The notes under the pieces: model-generated
Database searches by the model: none
What the model saw: the letters and a program-made list of their open reading frames with translations, nothing else
Told to the model about the DNA's origin: nothing
Assembly (NCBI GenBank): GCA_026119855.1
Contig: JAOWBW010000131.1
Location: 1,612,001-1,676,000 of the forward strand
Length of the DNA: 64,000 nt
Origin: Campanula takesimana
Taxonomy: Eukaryota; Streptophyta; Magnoliopsida; Asterales; Campanulaceae
Direction: 5' to 3'
Translations under genes and position numbers: made by a program
In this document: positions 32,958 to 45,117 of the stretch, in pieces
Numbering within the stretch: the first letter of the stretch is position 1
Layout: every line of letters begins with the position of its first letter

Positions 32958-34874
32958 ATGGCAAACATAAAAATCTATATGATGCAGACATCCAACTCGA
33001 ATCATTTACCGATTCTGGATGACGATAGTTTTATCTTTTGGAAAGATAGGATGATTAAACACATAATTTTAGTTGATCCTAGACTATGGACTGCGGTTGT
33101 GGAAGGACCATATGTTCCTCTGAAAGCTAACCCTCGTGCAGATACTACTAGACAATATGCTGAAATCAAGAAGCTGGAAAGTGAGTGGACCGATGTAGAT
33201 CGCAACAATGTGGACTTTGATGGAAAAGCTATGTCTAAGCTTGTTTCAGCTATTGACCTAAGGACCTAATCAAAGGTGCTGCACTGCAAAACCGCAAAGG
33301 CAACTTGGGATGCAATAGTTGACTTTCTGGAAGGAGACGCTGATACCAAGAAGAACCGCCTCTATCAACAGAGAAGACTCTTTGACTACTTTGTTAAAGA
33401 TCCTAAGGAATCTCATTGTCAATGCTATGAGCGGTTCATTGAAATTGTCAATGTGTGTTTCTCACTAGGTCATGTCTACTCAAATACAGACTTGAATATG
33501 AGATTCATGCAAACCCTTGGTAGTAAATGGCTGATTAAAATTACAAATATCGAAGACAACAAAGACCTTGAAGCTCTTGATCTTCGTCTTTTATATGCCA
33601 TACTGAAGGTATTTCAATTCAAGCTTGAAGAGGTCCATGAAACCGAGAACAAATTCAAGACCCTTTCTCTAGCCGCATTCAATAATACCTCATCTCCAAT
33701 CTAAAATCCAGATTACCATCAAGCCGTACCTCACCTCCACTTATAAATTGCACCTCCTGATCAAAATGTCCCCAGATACAATGCTCTAACCGCACCATCT
33801 GAATACTTTCAACAGTCTCATCAACCTTACCCACAATCTCATCAATCCAACACTCCATCTCATTGTTCCTATTCTCAGAGTGTAGCATCTCAATCATCAT
33901 GCTCTAGTCAAGTTGATTTCGATGACATGGATGATAAAGAATTTGCCTTATATGTGAAGAAATACACAAAGTTCAGAAAGAACAACAGAGCTCAATTTCC
34001 ATCAAAAAGCCCTGCAAAGTTTGTCCCTCCAACAAGATTCAACAAGAATACAGATGCTAATAAAATGGATGACTTGGTTTGTTACAACTGCAGACAGCCA
34101 GGTCACTTTGCTTCCAGTTGTCCCAAACCGCGCTATGAAGCCGCACCAGCTAAGAAGCCGTTCAACAAAAAGTTCACAAAGAGAAGAGGAATGGTAGCTG
34201 AACATGGAGACCAACCGCTTACATGAATAGGTTTTGATTCTGATGAAAGTGGTGAAGAAGAAGAAATTACAAATCTATGCCTCATGGGATTTGAAGAAAA
34301 GTATGAAATTGACGAAAGCCTTCCACTGCCAGTTCAACAAATGAAGTCAGTTTCACCAAAGACTCCTGAGGCTAGAGCAATCTAGCTCCAACAACACCAA
34401 ACTTTTTTCCTGTTGTTCAATAAGACCAAACTCATGATGACCAGGTACTTGAACATGATAATCTTATTTGTCAATAACACACAGTGCTTAAAAGAGCATA
34501 TAAATTAATGGTTGCGGAACTTGAATATTCCCAAAAAGAATATAAGTCCCATAAGGAGGAAATTGAAAGCCTCAAGTTCCAAATTGTTGGGATATCATCA
34601 ATTGAGGAAGAAACCCACTATCTAAAGGACAAAGATGAGGCACTCCTAACCCAAATCCATGAGCTAACAGCACAAAGGGATGACCTTCAAAAAGTGACTG
34701 ATGTGTGGACTAAGTCTGGTATCACTGTGGAACAAATCCTAAATTCACAAATTCCAAGTTCGGATAAAAGTGGATTGGGGTTCAAAACCAGTGATGAGTG
34801 CAAGTGTCCTTGCCTCTGTGCCGAAGGTGGTGTGTTATCCCCTGAACAAACCAATGAAATTCCCAAAGTTAATC
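32958..34874 (+). pseudogene. Copia I gag, in-frame stops and one frameshift
   Basis: ATG at 32958. One frame runs to about 34430 with stops at 33267, 33702 and 34224, among others. The gag core has DDDSFIFWKDRMIKHI and CKTAKATWDAIVDFLEG. A zinc knuckle CYNCRQPGHFASSC lies near 34080. After a frame change, 34484-34879 encodes a Glu/Lys-rich coiled coil (ELEYSQKEYKSHKEEIESLK). The last residues are cut by the LTR X fragment at 34875. It would bind RNA and form particles if intact. Confidence 0.75.
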
Positions 34875-35379
34875 TGTGAATACCCCTTTCCGAATGCGAG
34901 CGACGCACGGGAAGTCTTTCTTTTATTTATCTTTATTTTATCTTTTCTAAGGGATTAGGATATTCAAGTTGGAATTTAACTTTATTAAGAGTCTCCACGT
35001 TGTTTTTATCGAGCTAAAACATTGAGAAACAGCTAACAGAGAGAGGGTTCGGGGGTCAAGTTACGACAAGAGAAGAATATCAAGTTATCACTCCTATCGC
35101 CCAATAGATCAGATTTTCTATCATGATGAATGTAGTAGTGTGTTAGTGATTGAGACAGGATCTGAAGATTGCCTACGTTCCTCTCGTGATGAGAAGCTCA
35201 GGTCGACGTAGTTCTCACATAATCGGAATAGAGAGAAGAAGTGGGATCATGCATAATGAAGGGGGAGGAGAAAGAATCATACAGGATGATCAAATCCTAG
35301 AATAATGATTATACTATTGATAAGATCAATGTGTATTCATCATATTAATCATGGGAGAATTATTAATCACGGGAATAAT
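34875..35379 (-). repeat. Inverted fragment of Tat LTR X
   Basis: It starts TGTGAATACCCC and matches the reverse complement of about 13386-13890, including the CTACG hairpin (35155-35214). It is cut at 35380 by copia G. To its left there is no primer site, so it is the outer end of a 3' LTR of a minus-strand element, most simply element B, whose 3' side faces this way. The rest of this LTR should lie beyond the nested insertions and is not seen. Confidence 0.8.
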
Positions 35380-36897
35380 TGTTGGTAGTGGTGCCCTAGG
35401 CACTTTTAATAAACGTTGTAATTGTTATCATTTATTTCATATCAATAAAGAGATGTTTTGATTATTATTGTTGTTCATGTTTACTTATAATAATCCCCGT
35501 CCCTAGTACTTATTAAGCACTAGTATAAAGGCTAAATGATCATGAGATGATCATGTTAGATTTATGGGTACTTGTTTGGAACAAGGTACTGGACATGACC
35601 CGCTGTATGAGATTTATGTCATGGTCTCTGTCGAACATATATCTCATATTAGTTATGTCATTTGAATCCTTAGACATGAAGTTATTATAGTCTTCAACTT
35701 GATGAACATTATGTTTGACATTCAAACGCTACTTTTAACCGAGTAGTTATAAAGGGTATGATTGGCATAATCGGATTCCCGTTGGGAAGAATAATAAGCT
35801 TAATGGATTTGTCCCTCCACGGAGAGATGTCAAGCTTGGGCCCCTCGAAGGAATGGTGTTGATGAAATGTTCGGCCGGACTCAAATGGATTGATTGGATC
35901 AATAGCATTTGAACTATCAACATATTCGGAATCGAGAAAGTATTGAACCAAAACAAGTTGACTGTTTGACCATGACTTGTGTTCAATGACATCGTGGACA
36001 AAAGGATTGTGACATATTCTAAAGGAATGCGAACTTGTATCTAGTTATACTATTTGGGTAGATATGACGGTTTGCTAGAACCTAATCATATCTTATGGGA
36101 TCATGTTTGAGCCCATTGCCAACTTAGTATAATCCTAGAGGCTCACACACAATAGAACGAATCTTAAATAAAAGGACTATATTGGAATTTAGGGTCGAAG
36201 GATCTCAAAGGAATTTTTGGAAAAGTTCTGGGCCTCCTGGTCAACCAAGCGGGCGCTTGGGTTGCACCAGGCGGGCGCCTGAACAAGCCGAAAAGGAACT
36301 TGACCTTCTGGTCAAATGAGCGGGCGCCTGGGTAGGACCAGGCGGGCGCCCGGTATGCCGACAGGAAAATTCCTAATTCGATTAGGAAAGGTTTTTGGCA
36401 CAAGTTACCTATTTGGAATAGGTCTTAATGGTGTATAAAAACACCAATTCGGCCAGACCATATTTACAAGTGCTTTTGTGAGTCTCAAAGAGTTTTGAGA
36501 GAGATTTTTATTTTGTTCTAAGATATCATTGATTGAGGAACAAAATAATTCACAAATAAATTCCATATAGTTCTTTATTGTATTGTGAAAGTGTGTTTCA
36601 TAATATTGTTCTAGCAACCAAGATCAAAGAAGCTCCTTTGATATTCGTTCGAAGTGTGGATACCGCTAGAGGGTGAAAATCATCATCTTCAAAGTTCGTG
36701 TTCAAGCTTTGTGATCGTGATGAAGTCTTCAAGTTTCTCCACCAAGACCGTAGAAAAGTTCATAGCCATCAAGGGTTAGTTATTCCTCTATTCATCTTGT
36801 TGTATTTGATTTAATCATATGAACGGATCCATGGCTTTGGGTTTCTTAAAATTTTAATTGCTATATTCCGCTGCGCATGTGTCTACGAAACCCAACA
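35380..36897 (+). repeat. Copia G 5' LTR
   Basis: TGTTGGTAGTGGTGCC to CCCAACA. TATAAAA at 36434-36440 precedes AATTCGGCCAG, as in copia E. Where E has the TGGGCGRCCGCACA cassette, G has a GGCGGGCGCCTG-type cassette (36245-36355). Confidence 0.88.
36245..36355 (+). promoter_or_regulatory. Four-part CpG cassette of a different motif in copia G LTR
   Basis: GCGGGCGC cores start at 36249, 36271, 36320 and 36342 (offsets 0, 22, 71, 93), nearly the spacing of copia E. Each is close to palindromic (AGGCGGGCGCCT). A matching pair sits in the leader (37205 and 37227, 22 apart) where gypsy F cut in. Confidence 0.7.
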
Positions 36898-37229
36898 GTG
36901 GTATCAGAGCCCCGTTCATGTTGATTATTTCAATACCTAGATCATGTTATGTGTATATAAATTGTTTATGTGCCTTGCATGATATGAATATTGGAAGATG
37001 TGATGTTTATGTGTTTTGTGATTTTATGTGGTTTATTGTTTTTCCAACTTTAATCGCACGATTCACTCGCAATAAAAATTATGGTGGATTCTAAATTATT
37101 CCGATTATTAATTTTTGATCAGATCAAAGTTTTAATAATCGGGGAAAAATAATTTTGAGACAAAATTTTGAACTTTTAAATTCTATACCACTCTGACCAT
37201 TCAGGCGCGCGCTTGGTCATAACCAGGCG

Positions 37230-39374
37230 TGTCACGACCCGAAATATAGGCTCTATTTTATTAGTAATTAAATGATTTTTATTTAATTATTTGCTTATTT
37301 ATTTATTTGAATTATTATTTATTTAAATATTTATATGTGCAATTTATGTTTCATAATGATTATGCCTAGCATTTTATTTGGGTCATTTGGGTTAATGTGG
37401 TATTGTTGGGTCTTAATTGTTAGTAGGGAGTAGTATGTGTGTGTAGTGTGAGAGAGGGGGCCTAAGTGTAACATTTTGAATTATTTCCCCCTACTCCTCC
37501 TCTCCTCCCTTACCTCTCCCATCACCCTACTCCCTCATTCTTCATCTCCCAGAAAACTCTCTCTCTCTCTCTCCATGGGTAAGTTTTCTTCTCTTTACTT
37601 CTCTCTTCATTTACTCCTTCTTCCTCTCATCTTCTCTCATTTCTTAAAACATGAAACATGTTTAGATCGTCGATAGGATCGCGTAGAATCAAAAAGATTT
37701 GAAATCCATCAACTTTGAGAATTTGCAAGTAAGTTACTTTTCCCCCATTTTAATGCTAAAATGTTCATATCATGCTTAGATAATGTTTGATGTGTTGTAT
37801 GTGAAGTTTGGTTGGGTTTTGAATTTATTGGGAATTTATTTGGAGTTTTGATCAAAAATGGTGAAATCTTGAATGTTGGTTTGATTCTTGATTTTTGGTT
37901 GTTAAATGTTGTTTTAGGAGTCCTTTTAGACTTATAAGTTGTTTTGGTACATTAGTATGTGAGTTGGAATGTTGGATTTTGGGTGGAAATGTGTTTGGGT
38001 ATAAAAATGGAAGAACCCAAGTTGTTCTTCCCGATTTCTGGCAATCCGGAAGATTGGGCGGCCGCACAAAATAGCCTGGGCGACCGCACATCTATCTGAA
38101 TGCTTTTGTTCTTGTTTTGGGTCTTTTTGGGCGACCGCACATACCCGTCTGGGCGGCCGCACAGATCTCTGAAAGTCCAACATTTGTCAAAATTTTGTGA
38201 TTAAAGAACGTGTTTTGGTCCAAGTTTTGGGTGTCCTTCTAGTTTACCTTAGTGAATATTATAGCACACTCTAGTGATAGAATTAGGTCCTTTGTGATCA
38301 AGTTTGTGTTTGAGATTCATTAATTGTTAATTGGGATTTTGGAGCACCTTTATTGTGTATTGTTGGTTTATTTCACTTTCTTGGTGACTTCTTGGTATGG
38401 TTTACCTTTGTGGTAATTTACTTGGATTGGTTCCCTACTTTGGAACCTTAAGTTGTTCATTCATGCTAAATTATTATTACTTAGCATTTATTTGAAAGTC
38501 CAGCTGGTATTTTGTGTGTGTTTGGGCGATGGGAAAGATTATAATGGCAAAGCCAAGTCCATTATAATGTTGACCATTGTTTTGCCCCCTTCTTTACCCC
38601 TTCTCCAGATTGGCCTTGGAAAGGATAAGTCAGCGTTCCTTTGTGAATGTATCTGGCTAGCGGGCATGACTTTGTGTCATGGTCCTTGTCCCTTGTGACA
38701 CTTTTATGTTATTGGTTCCGGTACCGGGGGTTTTCTCTTCAGCTCTCATGCTATTATGAAGATGTTGATTGGTTGATTATTGAAGCTGCGCAGCGATCCT
38801 TTATTTGGATGTTCCGGTTTGGAAAAACCTTGGCTATATCCTTTGTTATGTGTTTATTTCCGCTGCTATCTGATATATGATAATTGCTATGTGCTATGTG
38901 ATAATTATTATTGTTTCTTGCTTAGTGCATCATAGCATGTCATGTAGTTGCATTAGTAACTTATTGAGATTTATCTCACCCCCTTTCCTTTTATCTTTGT
39001 TTTTCCTTAACCCCCCCCCAGGTGCTAAGGAATAGTCTCGCTGATCACGAGAAAGAGGACGTCGAGTGTGGAAACATTCTTTTGGGGAAGGTTGATATAG
39101 GTTGGTTTCCATTATGTAAATGTGTAACCATTTTGGGGTAGTTGTACCAAACAATGACGTCACTAAGGATTGTATATTTTTATTTTGTTGGGCATAAACT
39201 TGTGGAAGTTTATGATAGTTGTATTTGGTTTTTATTAAACTTGGTTTTGTAAACTTTGGAGTATCACCCTTTCGGTATCAAATGGAATTTTTAACTTCAG
39301 TATTTCTGAGTTTTGGTTTTAGAGTCGACGTCCAGATCGCGGTCCCGGGGTCCGCAGGGTCCAGGGTCGCGACA
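37230..39374 (+). repeat. Gypsy F 5' LTR
   Basis: 2145 bp from TGTCACGACCC to GGTCGCGACA, with imperfect inverted ends. It includes a four-part CpG cassette at 38055-38163 identical in motif and spacing to those of copia D and E. TATAAAA near 38000 lies just upstream of the cassette rather than downstream; which promoter is used is unclear. It also contains a CT-rich run near 37560 and a C run near 39014. Confidence 0.88.
38055..38163 (+). promoter_or_regulatory. Four-part CpG cassette in gypsy F LTR
   Basis: TGGGCGGCCGCACA at 38055, TGGGCGACCGCACA at 38077 and 38128, TGGGCGGCCGCACA at 38150. Offsets 0, 22, 73 and 95 are the same as in copia E (44445) and D. The spacers between motifs are different in sequence. 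F and the copia elements belong to different superfamilies. Confidence 0.8.
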
Positions 39375-39389
39375 GTTGGTATCAGAGCT
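39375..39389 (+). promoter_or_regulatory. Gypsy F primer binding site
   Basis: GTTGGTATCAGAGCT one base after the LTR, an initiator-Met tRNA site common in chromoviruses. Confidence 0.85.
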
Positions 39390-39495
39390 ATGGCATTAGC
39401 TCTAAGTATAAGTCTAGGTGGATTAGTATGACCTAGGTGGGTAGTAGTGTGCGGAGTGATTAACGGTTGATGTTTTATGCAGGTAATTGTTCGCA

Positions 39496-42400
39496 ATGTC
39501 TGGAAGAAGAAACAGAGGAGGTGCTAGTGGGGCACAGAATCAGAATGATATGAGGGAAGAAGCCCGTGCCATGTTTCAAGGCATGTTTGAGGCGGCCATG
39601 AAGGCCATACATGATCAAGGTCCGAGGGTAGAGCAAGCACCACGTCGTTATGGATTAGAGCAATTTCTCAAACTTAAACCGGTTGAATTCAATGGGGAAC
39701 CCGATGTTCGGAAAGCTGAGTTATGGATTGAGTCTATGGAAAAGATTTATGAGGTATTTGGGTGTGCGGATGAGGACAAGGTCCGGTTCGCGGCTTACAA
39801 GCTTGTGGGAGCCGCCGAGCATTGGTGGAAGGGTGTTAAAGCTACTTGGGATGATACTCACACGGTGTATGCATGGGAGTTGTTTGTGCGTAAATTCAAG
39901 GAGCATTTCATTCCGGTTGTTGATCAAAACCGAAAGGAGATCGAGCTACTCAACTTGGAGCAAGGATTGTTGTCTATAGCACAATACTCGGCTAAGTTCA
40001 TAGAATTAGCCCGGTATTGCGACTATTTGGTGAGGACCGAGGAACAAAAGGCTATGAGATTTATTCGGGGATTGAAGACCTCCATCCGTACTCAACTTAT
40101 TGCTCAACGGATTGTGACATTCCAAGATGCGGTGGACCGAGCCTATTTGATAGAGCAAGATATTGGGGAGCATAAGCGGAAGACTGAGGTAGCTAACCCG
40201 AGTAAGCAAGGAGCGCAGAGCAAGTCACAACCAAGGATTGATAATCGAGGTAACTTTGGGGGACAATCTCAGTTCCGAGGGCAACCGATCCCAAGGAACC
40301 CGGGTACCACTTCCGGGAACCAAGGGAGCCAAATTAGGAAGCCTTGTACCTTTTGTCAGAAGGTAGGCCATGCGGAGGATAGGTGTTGGAAAAAGCAAGG
40401 CAAGTGTACCAATTATGGTGAAATGGGGCACTTTGCGAGAGAGTGCACGAGGTACCGAGGTCAAGCATCCGGGTCAGGAGTTGGTACTAATCTGGGTCAG
40501 AAAAGGGATGCCGCAGGGAAGCCCAAGGTCCAAGGGAAAGTGTTTGCAATGAATCAACAACAAGCGACCGATGATCCATCCGTTATTGGAGGTATTGTTT
40601 CTGTGTCTAATGTGAGCGCACGAGCGTTAGTAGATCCAGGATCATCTCATTCATACATTTCTGTGCAATTTGCTTCCATGTTAAATGCTGCATTCGAGTC
40701 TTTACCGTACGTGCTAGAGGTGTCGACCCCTATAGGAGAATGCTTGATTTCCGATCGAGTCTTTCGTGCTTGTGATGTGGTTGTTTGTGGTCGTGTCCTT
40801 TGTACGGATTTGGTGGTTCTTCCTATCCAAGACTTTGATGTCATTTTGGGTATGGATTGGTTGAGCAAGTTTCATGCTTTTGTTGATTGCCGTAAGAAAA
40901 CTGTTACTTTTTTCTATTCCTGATGTGCCTAAATTTGTGTTTGAGGCTAGTCCTCTGAGTAGGAAGGTTCGCTTAATTTCTTTTATGAAAGCGAGAAGAT
41001 TATTGCATAATGGTTTTGAAGGGTATTTGGCTAGTGTTCTTGATACTACGAAAGAATCCCCTAGTTTTGATAGTGTTCGGGTAGTCCGGGAATTTCCCGA
41101 TGTTTTCTCTACCGAGTATGATATGCCTCCCGATCGTGAGATTGAGTTTTGTATAGATCTTTTGCCGGTTACGGCTCCAATTTCGAAAGCACCTTATAGG
41201 TTAGCTCCCGCAGAATTGAAGGAATTAAAGGTTCAGTTGCAAGAGTTGCTGGATCGAGGGTTTATCCGCCCTAGTGTTTCCCCGTGGGGAGCACCGGTTT
41301 TATTTGTGCGAAAGAAAGATGGTTCGTTGAGGTTGTGCATCGATTACCGAAAGTTGAATCAGGTTACGGTGAAGAATAAGTATCCTCTACCGCACATTGA
41401 TGATTTGTTTGATCAGCTTCAAGGGTCCGTTGTGTTTTCCAAGCTTGATTTGAGGAGTGGGTACCATCAGTTGAAGGTTCGATCGGAGGATATTCCGAAG
41501 ACTGCTTTTCGCACTCGTTATGGTCATTATGAGTTCTTGGTTATGCCGTTTGGGTTGACTAACGCTCCGGCTGTGTTTATGGATTTGATGAACCGAATTT
41601 TCCATCCGTACCTTGACTCGTTCGTGGTAGTCTTCATCGACGACATTCTTGTTTATTCGAAATCTCGAGATGAGCACGAGCAGCACTTGAGGACAGTTTT
41701 ATCCGTTCTTGCGAGGGAGAAATTATTTGCGAAGTTCAGTAAATGCGAATTTTGGCTTGAGAAGGTGTCATTTCTGGGTCATGTTATTTCGAAAGATGGG
41801 ATTTCTGTGGATCCGTCAAAGATTGAAGCTATAGTGGATTGGAAGAGACCCGAGTCAGTGACAGAGATTAGAAGCTTTCTTGGTTTAGCCGGTTATTACT
41901 GAAGGTTTATTGAAGGGTTTTCGAGGATTGCTACTCCGATGACTCAGTTAACCCGGAAGAATGTTCCGTTTGTGTGGACCGAGAAATGTGACAAGAGTTT
42001 CGAGGAATTGAAGAAGAGGTTGACTACCGCTCCGATCTTGACTTTGCCTAATGGGAACGATGGCCTAGTGATTTACAGTGATGCTTCGAAAGAGGGTTTG
42101 GGTTGTGTGTTGATGCAGAATGGGAAAGTAATCGCGTATGCTTCGAGGAAGTTGACCCCTAGTGAACAGAATTACCCGACTCATGATATGGAGTTAGCGG
42201 CTATAGTATTTGCGTTGCACAAGTGGAAGCACTATCTTTATGGAGCGAAGTTTGAGATTTTTACCGATCACAAGAGTTTGAAGTACCTTTTCTCCCAGAA
42301 AGAGTTGAACAACCGACAGCGCCGATGGATGGAATTGTTGAAGGATTATGATTGTACGATTTCTTATCACCCGGGAAAGGCGAATGTGGTAGCCGATGCG

Positions 42401-43609
42401 ATTAGTAGAAAGTCTTATGTGGCTTCGATGATGGTCCGTGAATGGAAAATGCTTGAGGATGTTCGAGATTGGTCTCCTCGTGAATCGAGACATGGGGCTA
42501 TTTTTGCGAATATTAGGGTGTCTCCGACCCTAATTCAAAGGATAAAGGAAGCTCAGAAAGAGGATCCCGAGTTGATGAAGATAATAGGTAAATTGAAGGA
42601 AAAGAACTTCGAGGATTTTTCATTAAGCTCGAGTGGAGTTTTGACTTTCCGTGGTCGTTTGTGTGTTCCGGATGTTGATGGAATTAAACAGAGAGTTCTT
42701 GATGAGGGTCACAAATCGAGATATACTATTCATCCGGGTAGTACGAAGATGTATCAAGATTTGAAGCAACAATTTTGGTGGATTAATATGAAGAGGGAAA
42801 TAGCCGAGTATGTATCGAGGTGTTTAACGTGTCAGCAGGTCAAAGCCGAGCATCAGAGACCCGCGGGATTGCTTCAGCCGTTAGAGATTCCCGAGTGGAA
42901 ATGGGAGCATGTGACTATGGATTTTGTTACGGGACTGCCTCGTACCCGTAGGAAGTATGACAGTGTTTGGGTAATAGTGGATAGATTGACCAAGAGTGCC
43001 CATTTCTTGCCTATTGACATCAGATATTCGATGGAGAAGCTTGCGACCCTTTTTATCGACGAGATTGTGAGATTGCATGGGGTTCCGGTTACCATTGTGT
43101 CAGAACGAGACCCGAGGTTTACTTCTAGATTCTGGAAGGCATTTCAGGAAGCTTTGGGTATAGATTTGCGATTCAGTACAGCTTTTCATCCTCAGACCGA
43201 TGGTCAATCCGAGAGGACTATTCAGATTTTGGAGGATATGTTGCGAGCTTGTTCGATAGACTTTTCTGATTCTTGGGATTCGCACCTACCGTTAGTGGAG
43301 TTCTCTTACAACAACAATTATCAGGCTAGTATCGAGATGGCGCCGTATGAGGCCTTGTATGGAAGGAAGTGTAGATCGCCTATTTGTTGGGATGAGGTTG
43401 GTGAAGCGAAAGTTTTGGGTATTGATTTGCTTCGGGATTCGGTTGAGAAAGTTAAAGTTATCCGGGATAGATTGAAGACAGCCCAGAGTCGACATAAGAG
43501 CTACGCAGATAACCGAAGGAGAGATCTTAGTTTTCAGACCGGTGATTTGGTGTTCTTGAAAGTATCTCCGAAGGTGGGTATTCGTAGGTTTGGGAAGAAA
43601 TGCAAATTG
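39496..43609 (+). pseudogene. Gypsy F gag-pol, nearly full, lightly broken
   Basis: ATG at 39496 (MSGRRNRGG). Gag core (AEHWWKGVKATWDD) and two zinc knuckles follow; the second has Tyr for a Cys (CTNYGEMGHFAREC). Protease reads LVDPGSSHSYIS, with Pro where Ser or Thr is normal. One extra T near 40910 shifts the frame to 40924-43609. RT has FIDDILVYS. A TGA at 41900-41902 replaces an expected Arg in GYY-RFIEGFS. RNase H (YSDASKEGLGCVLM) is open. Integrase has its zinc finger and Glu (GQSERT), but the second Asp is Glu (SERDPRF). Copia E cuts it after KKCKL. Confidence 0.88.
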
Positions 43610-45101
43610 TGTTGGTAGTGGTGCCCTAGGCACGTTTAATAAACGTTGTAATTGTTATCATTTATTTCATATCAATAAAGAGATGTTTTGATTATTATTG
43701 TTGTTCATGTTTACTTATAATAATCCCCGTCCCTAGTACTTGTTAAGCACTAGTATAAAGGCTAAATGGTCATGGGATGATCATGTTAGATTTATGGGTA
43801 CTTGTTTGGAATAAGGTACTGGACATGACCCGCTCTATGAGATTTATGTCATGGTCTATGTCGTACATATATCTCATATTAGTTATGTCATTTGAATCCT
43901 TAGACATGAAGTTATTATAGTCTTCCACTTGATGAACATTAGGTTTGACATATTCAAACGCTACTTTTAACCGAGTAGTTATAAAGGGTATGATTGGCAT
44001 AATCGGAATCCTGTTGGGAAGAATAATAAGCTAAATGGATTTGTCCCTCCTCGGAGAGATGTCAAGCTTGGGCCACTCGTAGGAATGATGTTGATGAAAT
44101 GTTCGGTCGGACTCAGATGAATTGATTGGATCAATGTCATTTGGATTATCAACATATTCGGAATCGAGAAAGTATTTAACAAAACAAGTTGACTGTTTGA
44201 CCATGACTTGTGTTCAATGACATCGTGGACAAAGGGATTGTGACATATTCTAAAGGAATGTGAACTTGTATCTAGTTATACTATTTGGGTAGGTATGACG
44301 GTTTGCTAGAACCTAATCATATCTTATGGGATCATGTTTGAGCTCATTGCCAACTTAGTATAATCCTAGAGGGTCACACACAATAGAACGAATCTTTAAA
44401 AGGGACTATATTGGAATTTTGGAAATTCTGGACATTCTGAAGAGTGGGCGACCGCACAGTATTGACTGGGCGGCCGCACACTTAGTTCAGTTTTATGCCA
44501 GTTTTGCTTCAGATAGTTGTGCGACCGCACAGATGATTTTGGGCGGCCGCACAGTGCTGTCGGGTGGCAGATTCCTAATTTGATTTGGAAACGAATTTTG
44601 GAAGGATTTTGACACAAGTTTCCTATTTGGAATAGGTCATACTTGTGTATAAAAGACCAAATTCGGCCAGCACTCAATGCTAATGATTTTGTGAGTCTCA
44701 AAGAGTTTGAGAGAGGGTTTATTTTGTTCCAAGACATTCTTGGTTGAGGAACAAAATAATACACAAAATAAATTCCATATAGTTCTTTTGATTGTGAAAA
44801 AGTGTTTCACAATTTGGTCTAGCAACCAAGATCAAAGAAGCTCCTTTGATATTCGTTCGAAGTGTGGATACCGCTAGAGGGTGAAAATCATCATCTTCAA
44901 AGTTCGTGTTCAAGCTTTGTGATCGTGATCAAGTCTTCAAACCTCCACCAAAGACCAAGAGAATTTGATAGCCATCAAGGGTTAGTTTATTCCTTTATTC
45001 TTATGTCGTATTTGATTTAATCGTATGAACGGATCCATGGCTTTGGGTTTCAAAATTTTAAATGCTAAATTCCGCTGCGCATGTTTGATCGAAACCCAAC
45101 A
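43610..45101 (+). repeat. Copia E 5' LTR
   Basis: TGTTGGTAGTGGTGCC to CCCAACA, followed by the primer site. TATAAAA at 44648-44654 lies about 95 bp after the CpG cassette (44445-44553). Confidence 0.92.
44445..44553 (+). promoter_or_regulatory. Four-part CpG cassette in copia E 5' LTR
   Basis: 14-mers start at 44445, 44467, 44518 and 44540: TGGGCGACCGCACA, TGGGCGGCCGCACA, TGTGCGACCGCACA and TGGGCGGCCGCACA. Offsets 0, 22, 73, 95. The 3' LTR copy is at 51454-51562, with CATA in place of CACA at the end of its second motif. Confidence 0.8.
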
Positions 45102-45117
45102 GTGGTATCAGAGCCCC
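45102..45117 (+). promoter_or_regulatory. Copia E primer binding site
   Basis: GTGGTATCAGAGCCCC directly after the LTR; initiator-Met tRNA type, same as in D and G. Confidence 0.9.

Larger units (their letters stand above)
32423..34874 (+). mobile_element. Copia I fragment (SIRE-like), LTR end and gag
   Basis: An LTR tail (32423-32891, ending CCAACA), a primer site at 32892-32905 (AGTGGTATCAGAGC) and a gag region. It is bounded on the left by LTR Y and on the right by an inverted piece of LTR X, so both ends were lost to Tat insertions or rearrangement. There is no pol in the window. SIRE-like is a tentative placing from the long gag with zinc knuckle and coiled coil. Confidence 0.7.
35380..37229 (+). 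mobile_element. Copia G, 5' LTR and leader only, cut by gypsy F
   Basis: LTR 35380-36897 (1518 bp), primer site at 36898-36913 (GTGGTATCAGAGCCCC), then 316 bp of leader until gypsy F starts at 37230. The LTR is close to that of copia E along most of its length, so G and E are one family. The remaining interior and the 3' LTR are missing from the window and should lie in or beyond the N gap. Confidence 0.85.

Noticed and set aside
37476..37676. Small Ser/Leu-rich ORF in gypsy F LTR
   Set aside because: It follows a CT-rich microsatellite-like tract inside the LTR and lacks any recognisable domain.
38453..38880. Possible short gene in gypsy F LTR (ORFs with hydrophobic stretches)
   Set aside because: Located within the 2145-bp LTR between its cassette and primer site; hydrophobicity follows from T-rich sequence.
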